Source: Carallia brachiata
Taxonomy: Eukaryota > Streptophyta > Magnoliopsida > Malpighiales > Rhizophoraceae
DNA length: 64,000 nt
Assembly (NCBI GenBank): GCA_021464245.1
Contig: JADCRB010000043.1
Coordinates: 1,759,569 to 1,823,568, forward strand
Direction: 5' to 3'
Shown here: piece by piece, positions 34,201-45,599 of the stretch
How the letters are laid out: every line of letters begins with the position of its first letter
Position numbering within the stretch: the stretch's first letter is position 1
Notes under the pieces: generated by a model
Seen by the model: only the letters and a program-made list of their open reading frames with translations
Databases searched by the model: none
What the model was told of the DNA's origin: nothing
Position numbers and translations under genes: made by a program

Positions 34201-35038
34201 ATGTACTGCTACCAGTTTTGTTTTAAAAAAAAGGACCTTGTTGTTTAAAAAAAACAAAAAGGAGGATTCATATATATTAGTGCGAGCATAAGCCATACGT
34301 AGAGTTTTAAGATGGTGAAAAAAAATCGATTTTTTTAACCATTTAGGCTTGATTTTCGATATGGAACGAATTAATTTTGCATCACACGATTCGTAGTGGA
34401 TGATCCACTTCACATACTCATTAATTAGAAGGAATTTGTTATTAATAGTTGTTTTTTACCTTTTCTTTTTATAATTATTAATAAAAAATTAACATATTAA
34501 TATTTTTTAATAAAAAATTTATAACATATTTAATTTTCAATTTTTTAATCATTAATCAACTTATATCTCGTATAAATGATTGTATAAAAAAAATAAAAAT
34601 GACTACAGCTAATAAAATCTTAATTAGAAAAACATAGGGGAAACAAGTGAACCTTGATATTTAAAGGAACAAAAAACCATTTATTTATTGATAGCAATTG
34701 GCACGAGTGAAGCACAACAAAGGTGACACGTAGAATAGAAAAGCAAGTAATTTTTCTCATAGTACTTAAAATTACATAGGAATACTGCACATCCCACCAC
34801 GTGTTATTTAAGCAACCTTACCTTCGTTCAAAAACATGCATAAAGCGAACCCCACACAGCCGACACACACTTACAAACGGTCCACGCTTCCCTTTCCTAA
34901 TTAAGACACAAAGCAAGCAAACGCGATTAATTAGCTACAGTACCTTATTATTTATAGATCGAATCATTGCATATAAAAAATCACAAAGGACGGGGCTGCT
35001 CCATTTAATTGATCAATGATGATTAATATTGTGAGGAC
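31205..35038. repeat. Array 3'-flank unit, copy between C and D
   Basis: Homologous to 18405-22293 and 9945-15178. Private insertions include about 31690-31890. Contains an (AAT)n run at 32967-32992. No gene seen. Confidence 0.85.
31690..31890. mobile_element. Small AT-rich insertion in gene D 3' flank
   Basis: Between AACAGATCATAGAT and ACAATCAATGTAG, where the B flank reads GAGATCGTAGATATGACAATCAAAGTGG without interruption. The ends are weakly complementary and the interior is A/T only. Probably a small MITE. Confidence 0.5.
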
Positions 35039-36515
35039 TCAAAGCCGAACTTGTGGAAGGTTTGATTTTCCGTCGATGACATGGAAGCCATTAAGCTCCA
35101 AATATTGTCTGTAGGTCATTCCAAGGTATCCAGGGGGGTGGAAGTCGTCCACAAATTCTGGTGCAGGACACACAAATGTGTCCAACCCCGGCCCCATGAA
35201 ATATGGTGGGGTCACCCTCCTTACTTCGTTGTTCAAAATCACTCGATGTACGCCAGCCTTAAACTTGCCATTGGTTAAAATCTGCAATGACCCCCAGCAA
35301 AATTATTAATTAGATCACTCTAATCATGTATGATAATCAGTAACTAACAAGAAATTTAACTGATTAATTAATTTTGCCTTTTGATGATATACCTCAGTGA
35401 GATCAGCAACGTTACATGCGATCCAATCAGGCTCAATGCTTACGTTGAGCCACTTGCCATTATGCTCCACTTGTAGCCCACCGTTGGTATTTTGAGTAAC
35501 AAGAGTGAAAATACCGGTGTCTGTGTGTTCCAGTTGGCCCATTCGGTTTGTCGAATTCGTACGTGCCGGATAGTCATTCACGGTAATAAAATCGTGGCCG
35601 GATTCTAATTTAAATTTTTTCTCAAAGTAGTCTTCCTCGAATCCTAAGGCCTTTGACATCCCTCTAAGTAGCTCAAGTCCAAGCTCCCTTACTTTTTTGC
35701 TAAACTCCTTGACTGTCTCACTGCGAATCAATATTAATTACAAAGGAAATCTTAATTAATTTCTGGATAATTATTAACCAATTAGGAATGTAATTAATTG
35801 AGGAATAAAGTGAGGAGATAATTAATTACGTTAACGCAGGCGGCTTAGGAGGGCAGTGCAGGGTGGGATGCATGGCTACAAAAAGATACTCCCGACTAAT
35901 AATGCTTTTGTCACCTTCGAAGAAGCGGATCCTATCGTCTGGATCCCTTGTGTCGTACTTGCGCTTCTCCTCTTCTGTCTGATCAAAGAATTCCATGAAC
36001 CTTTCTATTGTCTCTCTTATTAAATTTTCTGGTATCGGATGGTTTTTCACCTGCGGAATTATCATCCATTAAGATAAATATGTCCAGCACGATACTCAGT
36101 GGCGGAGCCACTTGGTTCAATGTGGGGGCAATTGCCCCCACTCAAAAAATTAATTTCTACATGGTCAACATAGAGTTATTAAATTTGCCCCCACTTAAAT
36201 TTTTTGCTTGCCCACACTTGAATTTTTTTGATGCCTCAACTCAAAATTTAAAATTATTGGATGAAGACATTTTAAAATTTTCGATTAATATAGATTATCA
36301 AAATTGTCATCAATTTTTTTTTTAATTTTAAAAATGAGTTAGTTTATTATATTAATTATATTTGAAAGATATATATGCATTTGAGTTATACACATATATA
36401 TTTTAAGTTTTATAAAATATAGTTAAATTCGTTTAGTTTCAAATAAATTAACAGTTAATATCTATCATATTTTGAATTAAAAGGAATATATTCATTGATC
36501 TTTTAGTGATAGAGT

Positions 36516-36553
<38 letters not shown>

Positions 36554-38534
36554 CAATTTAAAAAAGTGTAAAAATGAAACATGTAATTATAGTCAATAAA
36601 TAAATTTCATGAAGACAAATTTAACGTACCAATAAAAATATTGGTTTATAATTCATTACTCAATTAAATAGTATGTAAATAAGATTAAAAAGTCACACGA
36701 AGTGAACCTTTTTTTCAAATCAGAAAAATACTATATATAATAATCTCATTTGACAAAATAAAATGTGGACAATATACATAAATTTTGGCTCATCTAATTA
36801 TATTATTCTTGTTTAATATTTTCACAAATATGCCATTAAAAACATAGGTAAGAAATAATGTGGATAAAATTAATATTATATTATTTTATATTACTTAAAA
36901 TATTTTTTTCATTAACCACACATAAATTTATCCTTATCAAAAATAATTTCTAACTCTACCACGAACGATATTGTGTATTTAAAATGAAAAGATATATATG
37001 TATATATAATTCTCTTATAAAAGTCCTTTTCATGAATAGTGGCTACTTTTCAAAGACAGCTGAAAATGGTTATGAAATTGCAACATATACGTACTTTATG
37101 CTAGAAAGTTAAAGATTTTTCAAAACAGGCTGTTAAAAAAATCTTGGATGCGTGGCTGTTCTAAAGACCGGTAGACTAAACTCGAGATATCTTTTTAAGT
37201 TTCTAACTCCAGATTTCGACCTAAGAAAAAGATATATATTTTTTTTAGGAAAAAATTTATGGCCAAATAACTTTTTCCTACTGTCTCTACACGAAATTTT
37301 TTTTGTGCAACTAGAAACGTGTTTTGTGCAACCAAATCGATAAAAAATAATTCAAAAAATATTATTATTTTTTCGTTGTACTTTTTTTCTATATAGTTGC
37401 ACAAAAAATATTTGTAATTGTATAAAAAAATACATATAAACATAATAAAAAAAATTATTTAACCATATAATAGATCCTAAATTTTTTTAACTAATAATTT
37501 AATAGTTTCAGGAACTCCCTTCAAAGGTGAGTTGGAGTTTAAACCTCGATGCTTGAGGATATTCTACTAGTCCGACAAATACTGTTGAATTTTTTATTGA
37601 GGCCCATCAACTGTACCTCTTGTGGCCCTGCAATAACATAGGTGCGGCAAGAAATGTACTTTCACTAACTAATTCGATTTTGATGTTGACTCGCACTCAT
37701 CATAATTTGATAACTTCTGTTTGTCATGTCTTTTTGCGCAATGTATCTATTTTAGTTATTAAACTGGATACTAGGTCAACCAGTCGGACTGATAACTCGA
37801 TAACTCAATTATTAGATCATATTAGCTCAGACAAAAAATTATTTACACATTTAATCTAAAAAATTCAATTGATTCGGTCAAGTTTTTGAAATCTAATAAC
37901 TCAGTAACCCGATTAAATCAAATTAGATCACTTTTTTAAGTAAAAAAAATAAAAAAAAATATAAATTTTAATACATTTTAACATTCTAAAAGAGAAAAAC
38001 CTCTTAGAGGATTTTTTCTTTATTTGGGTCTAAAAGAAAATTATTATAAGAACAATAGTTTATTTCTATATATAAAAGAAAAATTTTAAAAATATTTAGG
38101 TATTGATCCAACCAGACTAATTATTGACCTATTGATTAAACTAATGACCTATTGACCCAATACTCTATCCGAGTCTTTTCCGAGCCGGATTTAATAACTT
38201 TGGTATCTATAACACGTGCTAACAAGCAAAATAAAAGCAAAGAGAGTATATGAAGGGGCAGGAGATGATCAGAACTAAGAAGGCACAAATGAGAGGGAGA
38301 AATGATGCCTACGATGAAAAAACCATATTCGCGGCACCATTTGCCGAGGTCTTCAATGGCTTTGGAACGTCGAGCAGGATCATCGGACTTAAACATGGTG
38401 TAGTCTATGATGGGTAGTTCATGCTCTACTCCATGCCAGCATTCAATGTTGTCAATGGCCGCAGAGCCATTTCCAATAATGGGGCTGATTGTTTTTGGCT
38501 CAAAAGAACTTTGTTTGAGGAAGGACACCTCCAT
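35039..38534 (-). CDS. 2-oxoglutarate/Fe(II)-dependent dioxygenase, array gene D
   Basis: Exons on the minus strand: 38313-38534, 35830-36050, 35393-35720 and 35039-35281. GT..AG introns have phases 0, 2, 0 and the product is 337 aa. Fe ligands are His213, Asp215 and His269; Arg279 lies in R-V-T. It is nearly the same protein as B, differing at six residues, three of them in exon 4 (MGPGLD, DDFHPPGYL against MGPALD, DDSHPPDYL). The frame is open for 17 more codons upstream to an ATG at 38585, but the conserved Met at 38534 is preferred because A and B start there. Intron 1 is about 2.26 kb and contains three separate transposons. The gene appears intact. It is the first gene of the array in transcriptional order, with the non-duplicated sequence beginning at 39179. 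Confidence 0.92.
36097..36964. mobile_element. 868-bp hAT-like non-autonomous element in intron 1 of D
   Basis: Begins CAGTGGCGGAGCCACTTGG, a terminus common among plant non-autonomous elements, with GGGGGCAATTGCCCCCAC shortly after. The right end, reverse complemented, is CGTGGTAGAGTTA, a degenerate match to the left terminus. Flanking ACGATACT (36089-36096) and ACGATATT (36965-36972) form an 8-bp target-site duplication, the size typical for hAT. B has the single site ACGATACTGTG. Includes a (TA)n run at about 36522-36552. No transposase. Confidence 0.85.
37241..37481. mobile_element. MITE of ~240 bp in intron 1 of D
   Basis: Left TTTAGGAAAAAATTTATGGCC and, reverse complemented, right TTTAGGATCTATTATATGGTT form inverted repeats. 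B passes from GACCTAAGAAAAAAAA straight to TTTTTTAACTG at this point. The interior repeats GTGCAAC and GTTGCAC in opposite senses. Confidence 0.7.
37751..38202. mobile_element. 452-bp hAT-type MITE in intron 1 of D
   Basis: Exact 8-bp target-site duplication GTATCTAT at 37743-37750 and 38203-38210; B has it once (GTGTATCTATAACGCG). The ends TTTAGTTATTAAACTGG and, reverse complemented, CAAAGTTATTAAATCCGG are inverted repeats. It includes GGTCAACCAGTCGG, a pattern common in plant elements of this kind. Confidence 0.85.
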
Positions 38535-38637
38535 CGACAAGATGAGCGGAAAAGAGAGCTTTTGACTGCTAGTTAGAGAGACCACTGTAGATTACGGGAA
38601 CCAATGAGAGCGTGCAAAGATGGAGTTGAGCGTACCA

Positions 38638-38650
38638 ATATTTATTGGCG
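38638..38650 (-). promoter_or_regulatory. Probable core promoter motif of gene D
   Basis: Minus strand CCGCCAATAAATATT, same place as in A and B (about 110 nt above the start). Confidence 0.5.
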
Positions 38651-39178
38651 GAGGGCTGCATGGCGTCACGGTCTCATAATGGATTACAATAATGTATGGG
38701 TTTTGATACATGAACTGGTAAATTTATTGACGCTGGGAGAGAGAGTTATTTTTTTTTTTTATACTTTGTTGCATATGGTAAGTAAAATAATAAAAAATAA
38801 ATTCACAACTAACGTTGATGTGCTACAAACTTATAAACAATTTACACGAAAAATAATTCCATAAACTTCACCGTTCCTCCCCACCCCATCCGTGTATCAC
38901 TATTGTAATGTTAAACAATTTTAGACTATGGGCGATGAACAAAAAAGGGGTAGTCACATAATTACAATAGAATGAGTTTTTTTTTTTTTTTGAGTTGAAA
39001 TCTGAAAAAAGATAATAACAATAGAATAAGTTTTTAACAAATTAAATTTGAATTAACAAATATATTTCGATTGATGTTAGATAAATCTGTTATTTTGGGA
39101 ATATACACATATACACACACATATAAAATTTTTGTCCAAAGTCTACCATGATTTCAAATAAAATTTGAGTAATTTTGA

Positions 39179-41224
39179 GTGGAATGCAGTCATTTTTGTG
39201 GTGCACGGAGTTTGTTTTGATGAAAAATCGTACGGCACAATTTTTCAAAAATCGTGTAATTATATGAGGACAATTCTAGAATACTACATAATATGATTAT
39301 CACTTAATCTAATATCTTCCGCTGTTGCATTCTCTCAAATTACCCAAAAAAAAAAATCACTTTAAATGATTTTAGAGTACAGGTTTTCAAACTTTGCCTA
39401 AACTTTTTAACATTTCTTTAACCTTAAATTACCCTATCTCGCAAGTGGCAGTGCGACTATGGTAGCAGAGGCTAATACCCTGCTAAATGTGCACTTGCAC
39501 CAGAGCCATAGTTTTTGTGGGTATGTTAAATTTTTATGTTCCAGTGCGGGTTAAACTTGTAGTCCTAACATGCTAGAAGAAAAAGAAAAATAGTTACAAG
39601 ATTGATTTCGTCTGATATTGTAAAAAGCCACCATTAGTGTACTGTTAAATTCTCGAGGAAATTTTAAAAAATAACCATTATATATAATAAAACAATCATT
39701 TCAGTATGGACTCTTTTGTTTTGAGATGAAAATGTCACTATCATATCCTCAACGTATGAATGAGAATAAGAGCTAGAAATTTCACCAATTTGTTTTGGCT
39801 CGTATAAATACAACACGTACCAAATCAGCCAATAAAATACACTTATATGATAAAATATATTACATATTATACAGTTTTATTGATATTTATTTGTATGCGA
39901 GATATTATCGTCAATGTATACGGACATCAAGAATTTGTCTGATGGGTAATAATATATTTTTTTTCTTTTTTAATTGGCTCTTGTAAAGGGCAATAATTTC
40001 ATAGGGTAATGAATGCTACCAACAAACTTATTGCATGATTGAGAAGCCAAACTCCATTATTGGCCTTTTTTAATCAGTATCGATCTGGGGCCCAAAACTA
40101 ACTTTTCCCAGGGACTGGGATTGGTCCAGCATCCTTCTGGGACCACCCAAGTTGGAAGGAGGAGGCAGATGTCTTAATAATGCATCGTCCTTTACTGTTT
40201 GTTTGGACGGTGAAATTTTGATGAAAAAGAAATTTATAAGAAAAAATATTATAAAAAAATTATTAAAAAATAATAATAAAATAAATTTTATATTTGAATT
40301 GTATGAAAAAAATGATGAAAAAAAGTATATAAATAAAATTATAAAAATATTTTTATAAATAATTGAATAATAAGTTAAAATTATAAAAATATTAAAATTA
40401 TTTTTACCATTATACTTTTATTTTTTTATATATTTTTCTATTTCTTCCTATTAATTTGACAGCACCCTATTGACTTTTCTAATCGTTTTTCCACCCTTTC
40501 TAAACGTGGGAAAATGCTTTGAAGTTATCAATTTTCTGTTCTTTTTCTTGTCTGATGGCAAACCAAACACACGGTTAAGCTATAGCCACAAAATGGATGT
40601 CACTATAGACTTCCCCTTCGGACAAAGTGTTCCACCTTACGTAACCTCCGCCTAATTTGCGTCGCAGTTATTTTGCAAGGATTAAGATTTAAATTTTAGA
40701 ATTCACGTTAAAGGTTGGACAGTCATATTTATTAGTTATTACGACTCTGTACTTTAAAAAAATTAAAAATGTGTAAAATCCTTTACTGTATCAATCTATA
40801 GAGTCCCTTCTTGTCAAAATTACTTTTTCTTAGTAATATAATCATGAAAAGTCAAGAGATTAAGGCTTAATATATATCAAAACTCTTAAAACGTTGGATA
40901 GCTTGCAATAATCTAGCAACATCTCTCTGTATGGTTTTCTTTCTTTCTTTTTAAACTGTGATTCTCCGATAGATTCATTTTCCGATTTCAACTGTATTCA
41001 GAATACATGCTGTCCCCTTTTCTATGATTTCAATTAAGTTCAGAATTTGTTTTTACCTATAATAGATGTTATGTGTTTCTATATATATACGTATGGAAGC
41101 ATAACAAATTTTCATTTGCAAGATATGGAAAAATACTCATCGAAACAAATAGAGATCGTGATTTGCACGTAACTCAAAATGAAACTGCTAAGAGCTAATA
41201 CAAAAGAGCAAGCTTACATGGCCC
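39179..41224. other. Intergenic, no gene seen
   Basis: First unique sequence beyond the array. Base composition is more even at 39430-39530, where ACTATGG and CCATAGT can pair in a stem, and at 40050-40170. Short open frames (40152-40358, 40470-40655) have no recognisable domain. Confidence 0.45.
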
Positions 41225-41395
41225 GGGTAAAATGTCCCGGGTTTTGTTCTGGGATAAACCGCGCCTGTTATTTTTGAAACCGCAACTGATATTTTTGAAA
41301 CGTAAAAATTACAAGTGTTGCAAAAATATCAATTTTCGTTTCAAAAATAACAGTCACGGTTCTATTCGGGACAAAAATCGGCACACCAAATATCG
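41225..41395. mobile_element. Foldback MITE, family member 1
   Basis: Left arm with CTGTTATTTTTGAAAC (41264-41279) and right arm with its complement GTTTCAAAAATAACAG (about 41338-41353). Outer parts TTTTGTTCTGGGATAAACCG and, reverse complemented, TTTTTGTCCCGAATAGAACCG also pair. A second member lies at 60645-60815. Confidence 0.75.
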
Positions 41396-44224
41396 GCTCA
41401 TATACATTTTCTCAATACAAAAACCATCTGTTACAGGAAATCTCAGCACAATTTTCATTGGACCCCAAAAACCAAGCCCAACATTGATGAGCTCTCCCTT
41501 CTAAAAGAACCTCAAGAGCACTCAAAGATAATAACGTCAGCATATGTACTTGATTATAAATACTCACTACTGCAACAGTTTTAAAGTACATATTTATAAT
41601 TTATTAATTATATCATTTATTGTCTTTTGGTCCTTGTACTAACTTAAATATCGTACCAACTTAAATATGGAAATGTTAATACCAAGTTAAAACCAAGCTA
41701 AAACCTGGCACTTCATAGCCTCTTTGTCTTCCTTGTCTTGCAGATACGAGGCTTGGTTCCCTCTACTGGTCTAGGCCCTGCATCTCCACTGAGAACTTCT
41801 AAAAAGACTGAGTCTACTACCTAATTCTTGAGGTTAACATGAGCTTTCACCCGAGAATATGACTGATCGCCATCGTTGGCCCCTTTCTCTTTCCAAATAC
41901 TGACATTCCTCTCCGTATACGGGTGCTTCAATTCAATATATCATTTAAGTTTAATTTGTAATCACAACGGTCTTAACGTTTATTCATTGGTCTTTTTTCG
42001 CTTTTTGTTGAGGAGAGCATCCGCGCATGGCAATAGCTAATCCTCTCAGTTGAATGAAGTCCTTTCATTTTTAAGTGTAGGATTTCATCCTAGGTCTCTA
42101 TAAATAATACCAAGAGACTTTATCAAGGTATCTTATAGCTACACACTTTTTAAGATATTTTTTGAGTGAACTCCCAGCATTCGAAAGGTCTTATTGGGTT
42201 TTCGATTAATTGAGTTTGAGTATTTATCGAACCCATATTAGAAGCGGCTCTCCCAACACCGTTTGCTCCATTCACAAGACTCAAATTTGAGACTCTAATT
42301 AAGAGGTATCAAATCCCTTACCTTCCAGACCGATAGACCCGCAGCTTTTTAAGTTAATTGTGTTTTTAATTAACAATTATCGTATCTAAATATGTTTTTA
42401 ACTTTACTTTTTTTTCTCTACCAATACAACATAGAGTTGTAGGGCCAAAAAACACACACACACACATATGATATAGTTGTGCTAAATTTATTGTAACAAA
42501 TGTATTTAATTTGTTTACCAGCTTTCTCTCTTGATTTTTTTTTTTTTTTGGTTTTATAAGTATAATTATTTTATAAGTTGAATAGTTGATTAAAGTTGCC
42601 GATGATAATACACAATATCTGCCCATTTGATACTAAAAAAAAAAGTGTAGAATTCATCATGTGAACCAAGAATGTGAGTGTGGCCACCCACCCAAAAAAA
42701 TCGACAGAAGCAGTTCATGTGAACGAAGATTGTTAGTGTGGTCACCCACCAAAAATAAATAAATAAATAAATATATAAAAGCAGTTCGGTGCCGAGTGTC
42801 CAGAAAACCTCAGTAATGGCCAAACCAAACCGAAGCAATAATTTTCGATGCACGATCAATTATTTGCGGGTATGTCGGTATATCATATGCGCCTTTGCAT
42901 GATTGGTTTAAGTTGCTCCCTGATATCATTTTCGCCGTTCAAATGTCCTTTTCTCCGTTCTTTTTTTTTTTTTGAGAATTTTTTTCCCTTTCTTAAAGAC
43001 GTTAGTTTCCACTTTCCAAATTTTACTTTCCGTAAGCCTTTCTGACGGTTTTTTTCTTAACGGTTAGTAACTGAGTCTGAACGTATGCAAGATCTTTTTG
43101 GTAAAAGCTGCAACTATGGCAATAGGGATTTGTTACGTAATTATTTTTTATTTTTTATAATTATTAGTCAAAAATCAACATTTCATAATAATAAATTTAT
43201 AATATAATTAATTTTTAATTTTTTGATAGTCAATCAACACATGCAATATATGAGTGACTATAAAAAAAAATGCTAACGTTGGTATATAGAGTCACGTCTT
43301 GAAACTTAATAGCTTCACCACAAAAATTATTAAAGGAGATAATAAGTGAGAAGCCAAAAGTAGCAAATTATTGGGCAAATGAAGATTACTAATACTAAAC
43401 TAAACATCTCTGTCTTCATCAATTTTGGCGTTTCGTAAGTGGCTCAAAAAAGGCTCATAAAAAGCTAACAATTTTAGCTCCACTTAGCCTGGGATGTATT
43501 GGTAGAGTTACCTTTGATAGGAAGGGGGCAAATAATGCGTTACCAATCAGTGGCAATATTTTTTGAAAGAAGTTTAGTTACTTCATTTAAGCCGTTTTAA
43601 AATACTACGAAAATGATATATGTCTTCAGATGTTTGAATATATTGAAAGAAAAAAAAATTATCAAATACAATTGGATGAAATTATGTAACTATTTATTAT
43701 TATTTATTTGAAATTATATAGTATTATTTTGTTTTTTTTTTCTTTTTTGCGATGCAAAGTGACAATATTTTCTTAAACTGTGGGACGGTCTACGTATCTT
43801 TTTATTTTTATCAACCAAAGAAGTTTATCTTCCTACATGTCTTTTTTTTTTTTTTTTGACAAAAATAGTTGAAAGGTCATAAAAAGATAACAAAAGCACT
43901 AAATTTTAAATACGAAACTAAAAAATTCCCACGAAAATATCTCCATCAATTGTGCCACCACGGCACCACCAAATGCATTAGTTTCTCTTATTGTTGTTTT
44001 AAGTGATCTTTTCAGCGTTCCAAGTTGCTCCAACAACGGTCTAGGTCTCTCTCGGGGCAGTTGATATATAAATTCTAAAGCCGCTGCTTCCAAACTCGCG
44101 GGGATCTGCTGCCTCTGATTATGACTCTATGATGAGATCGTTCCAATTTGAGGCGGTGCGGCAATAAGGTGTGACACATCACACACCAGCTATTGGCTAT
44201 ATTTTTTTGAGTTAATTAATCTAT
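41396..44224. other. Intergenic, no gene seen
   Basis: Includes a short CA repeat (42449-42464), a T run at 42537-42549, and a stretch at 41680-42340 with more balanced composition but stops in all frames. Homology to a repeat such as an LTR is possible there but I cannot show it. Confidence 0.4.
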
Positions 44225-44760
44225 ATGCAAGTATATAAAGTCAAAATTGAGAAAAAATTTCAGTTTTTTTTTTTTAACATGTGACGACTTTTTATAAATT
44301 TATAAATTAAAAATATTAAAATATCTTATAAATATAAAAATTTTATTACAATCAGAATTAGAATCTATAAATCAATGATATAAATTTAGTTGTAATCAAG
44401 ATTACTTAACTCCAATTAACTATTTATAATATAAATTTTTTAATAAAAGAAAATAATACAAAAAGAAAAAAATAATTTTGAATCCAAAGAAAAAAAATTC
44501 AAAATTTTCTCAAATTTACATCTCTTTTTTCTTAAAAAAAATAATTACATTAAAATTTTCTCAAAAAAGAAGAAAATAAAAAATTCGTGCTCCCAAATCT
44601 TTATTTTTTTTTTCTTAAAAAGAAAACAGTTGGTCTTATTTTTTCAAAAGAATTTAAAAATTCCTAAAAAATAATACTCAAAATTAGAATATCTTTTTAT
44701 TTTTATAAATAAAATAAAATAAAATTATTAAAATATATGATTAAATTCGTGCATCGCTCT
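44225..44760. repeat. Dispersed ~530-bp AT-rich repeat, copy 1
   Basis: Aligns along its whole length with 62160-62655, from AGTATATAAAGTCAAAATTGAG (44231; AGTATACAAAGTTAAAGTTGAG at 62162) to AATTAAATTCG followed by GTGCATCGC or GCACAGA. Same orientation. AT-rich with no coding frame. Probably a non-autonomous transposable element family. Confidence 0.75.
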
Positions 44761-45136
44761 AGAGTTTATTACTAATTAATAACTATAAAGTTCAAGATCT
44801 TTGCGACATCATCAAATCCAGTATCCTATTTTTAAATTTCATTAATTTAGTGATCCTAAAGAGTTTTTTTTTTAAATCTTTTCTTGCCAAACATCAAAAA
44901 ACTAATTATATGCCAATTTGTATATTGCAAAATAACAACATTTTTTTTGGTTCTTCCCGAAACTAAAAATTTTGGCCAATAAACCCTAATTCCCAAATCT
45001 CTCACTTTGCATTGATATGAAGAACGACAACAACTAACGTCGACAACACTGGCGAAATCAGCCACCGTGAAAGTGATGCCCTTTCGCTTGATCAAGTTTT
45101 CAAAAGAAAATCACTGAGTTGTTGACGCGGCGGTAA

Positions 45137-45394
45137 ATGAAAAAGATCGAAGAATTGATGTTTCGGCGTTGGGATCCGGAGCACAAGGAACTGGTCGAGG
45201 CGGCGCCTGACCACCGCCGGTACACCGTCGCTGCAGGCCACGTCTGTTACTTTCCTTCTCACGGACGTAAGTTAACGTCATATATCGCGATAGCGATGAA
45301 AAGAATGATAACGGACCTGGGAACGATAACGGAGAGGGGAAGGAGTCGTTTGATTGGAAGTTTCAGAGGAGAGAGACGAGAGCAAAGGTTCTGA
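45137..45394 (+). CDS. Hypothetical small protein, weak
   Basis: An 85-codon frame in a GC-richer island (45050-45400), with motifs such as MFRRWDPEHKELVEAAPDHR and a basic C-terminus. About 150 bp upstream, AATAAACCCTAATT (near 44979) carries the telo-box AAACCCTAA, common in leaders of plant growth genes. Two short upstream open frames intervene. The sequence GACGTAAGT at 45266 could be a splice donor, so the frame might be only the first exon. No family recognised, and it could be a relic. Confidence 0.25.
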   Translation: MKKIEELMFRRWDPEHKELVEAAPDHRRYTVAAGHVCYFPSHGRKLTSYIAIAMKRMITDLGTITERGRSRLIGSFRGERREQRF

Positions 45395-45599
45395 TTTTTT
45401 TTTTTTGGGTATTTTTTTTTTTTTTTTAGAATTGATGGTTGAATTTAAAAAAAAAATAAAAAGTATGAAAAAGAAGAAAAAAGAATAAAAATTGTTATCA
45501 AAAGCGCATGTGATTTTTTTTTCTTCCAATTTATTCTTTTGTCCGATCGCTGGTTGAAAAATCACGAAAGCGCAGGGCATGTGCAATAATGCAGGAGAG

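Larger units (their letters stand above)
26231..39178. repeat. Segmental duplication block 2 (pseudogene C and gene D)
   Basis: Right block of the tandem duplication. C corresponds to A and D to B, in the same order and orientation, with matching flanks. The length differs from block 1 mainly because of transposon insertions private to each block. The block boundary at 26225-26235 joins the B 5' flank directly to the MITE-like element below C. Confidence 0.85.

Noticed and set aside
36008..36325. 105-codon plus-strand open frame
   Set aside because: It crosses exon 2 of D in antisense and runs into the hAT-like element; it is a chance frame.
15179..38534. Assigning the array to a named pathway such as limonoid or coumarin oxidation
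   Set aside because: 2-ODDs act in these pathways in Rutaceae, but neither organism nor substrate can be settled from this sequence, and no partner pathway gene is present.
38535..38585. 17-codon N-terminal extension of dioxygenase D
   Set aside because: The upstream ATG is in frame, but A and B start at the downstream Met, and the upstream sequence aligns with the untranslated leader of B.
39430..39530. Possible tRNA or structured RNA
   Set aside because: ACTATGG/CCATAGT can pair, but there is no cloverleaf, no TTCRA arm and no acceptor stem.
42000..42360. Candidate LTR or tRNA-like repeat
   Set aside because: Phrases resembling repeat-derived sequence occur, but I find no partner copy, primer-binding site or TSD in the window.
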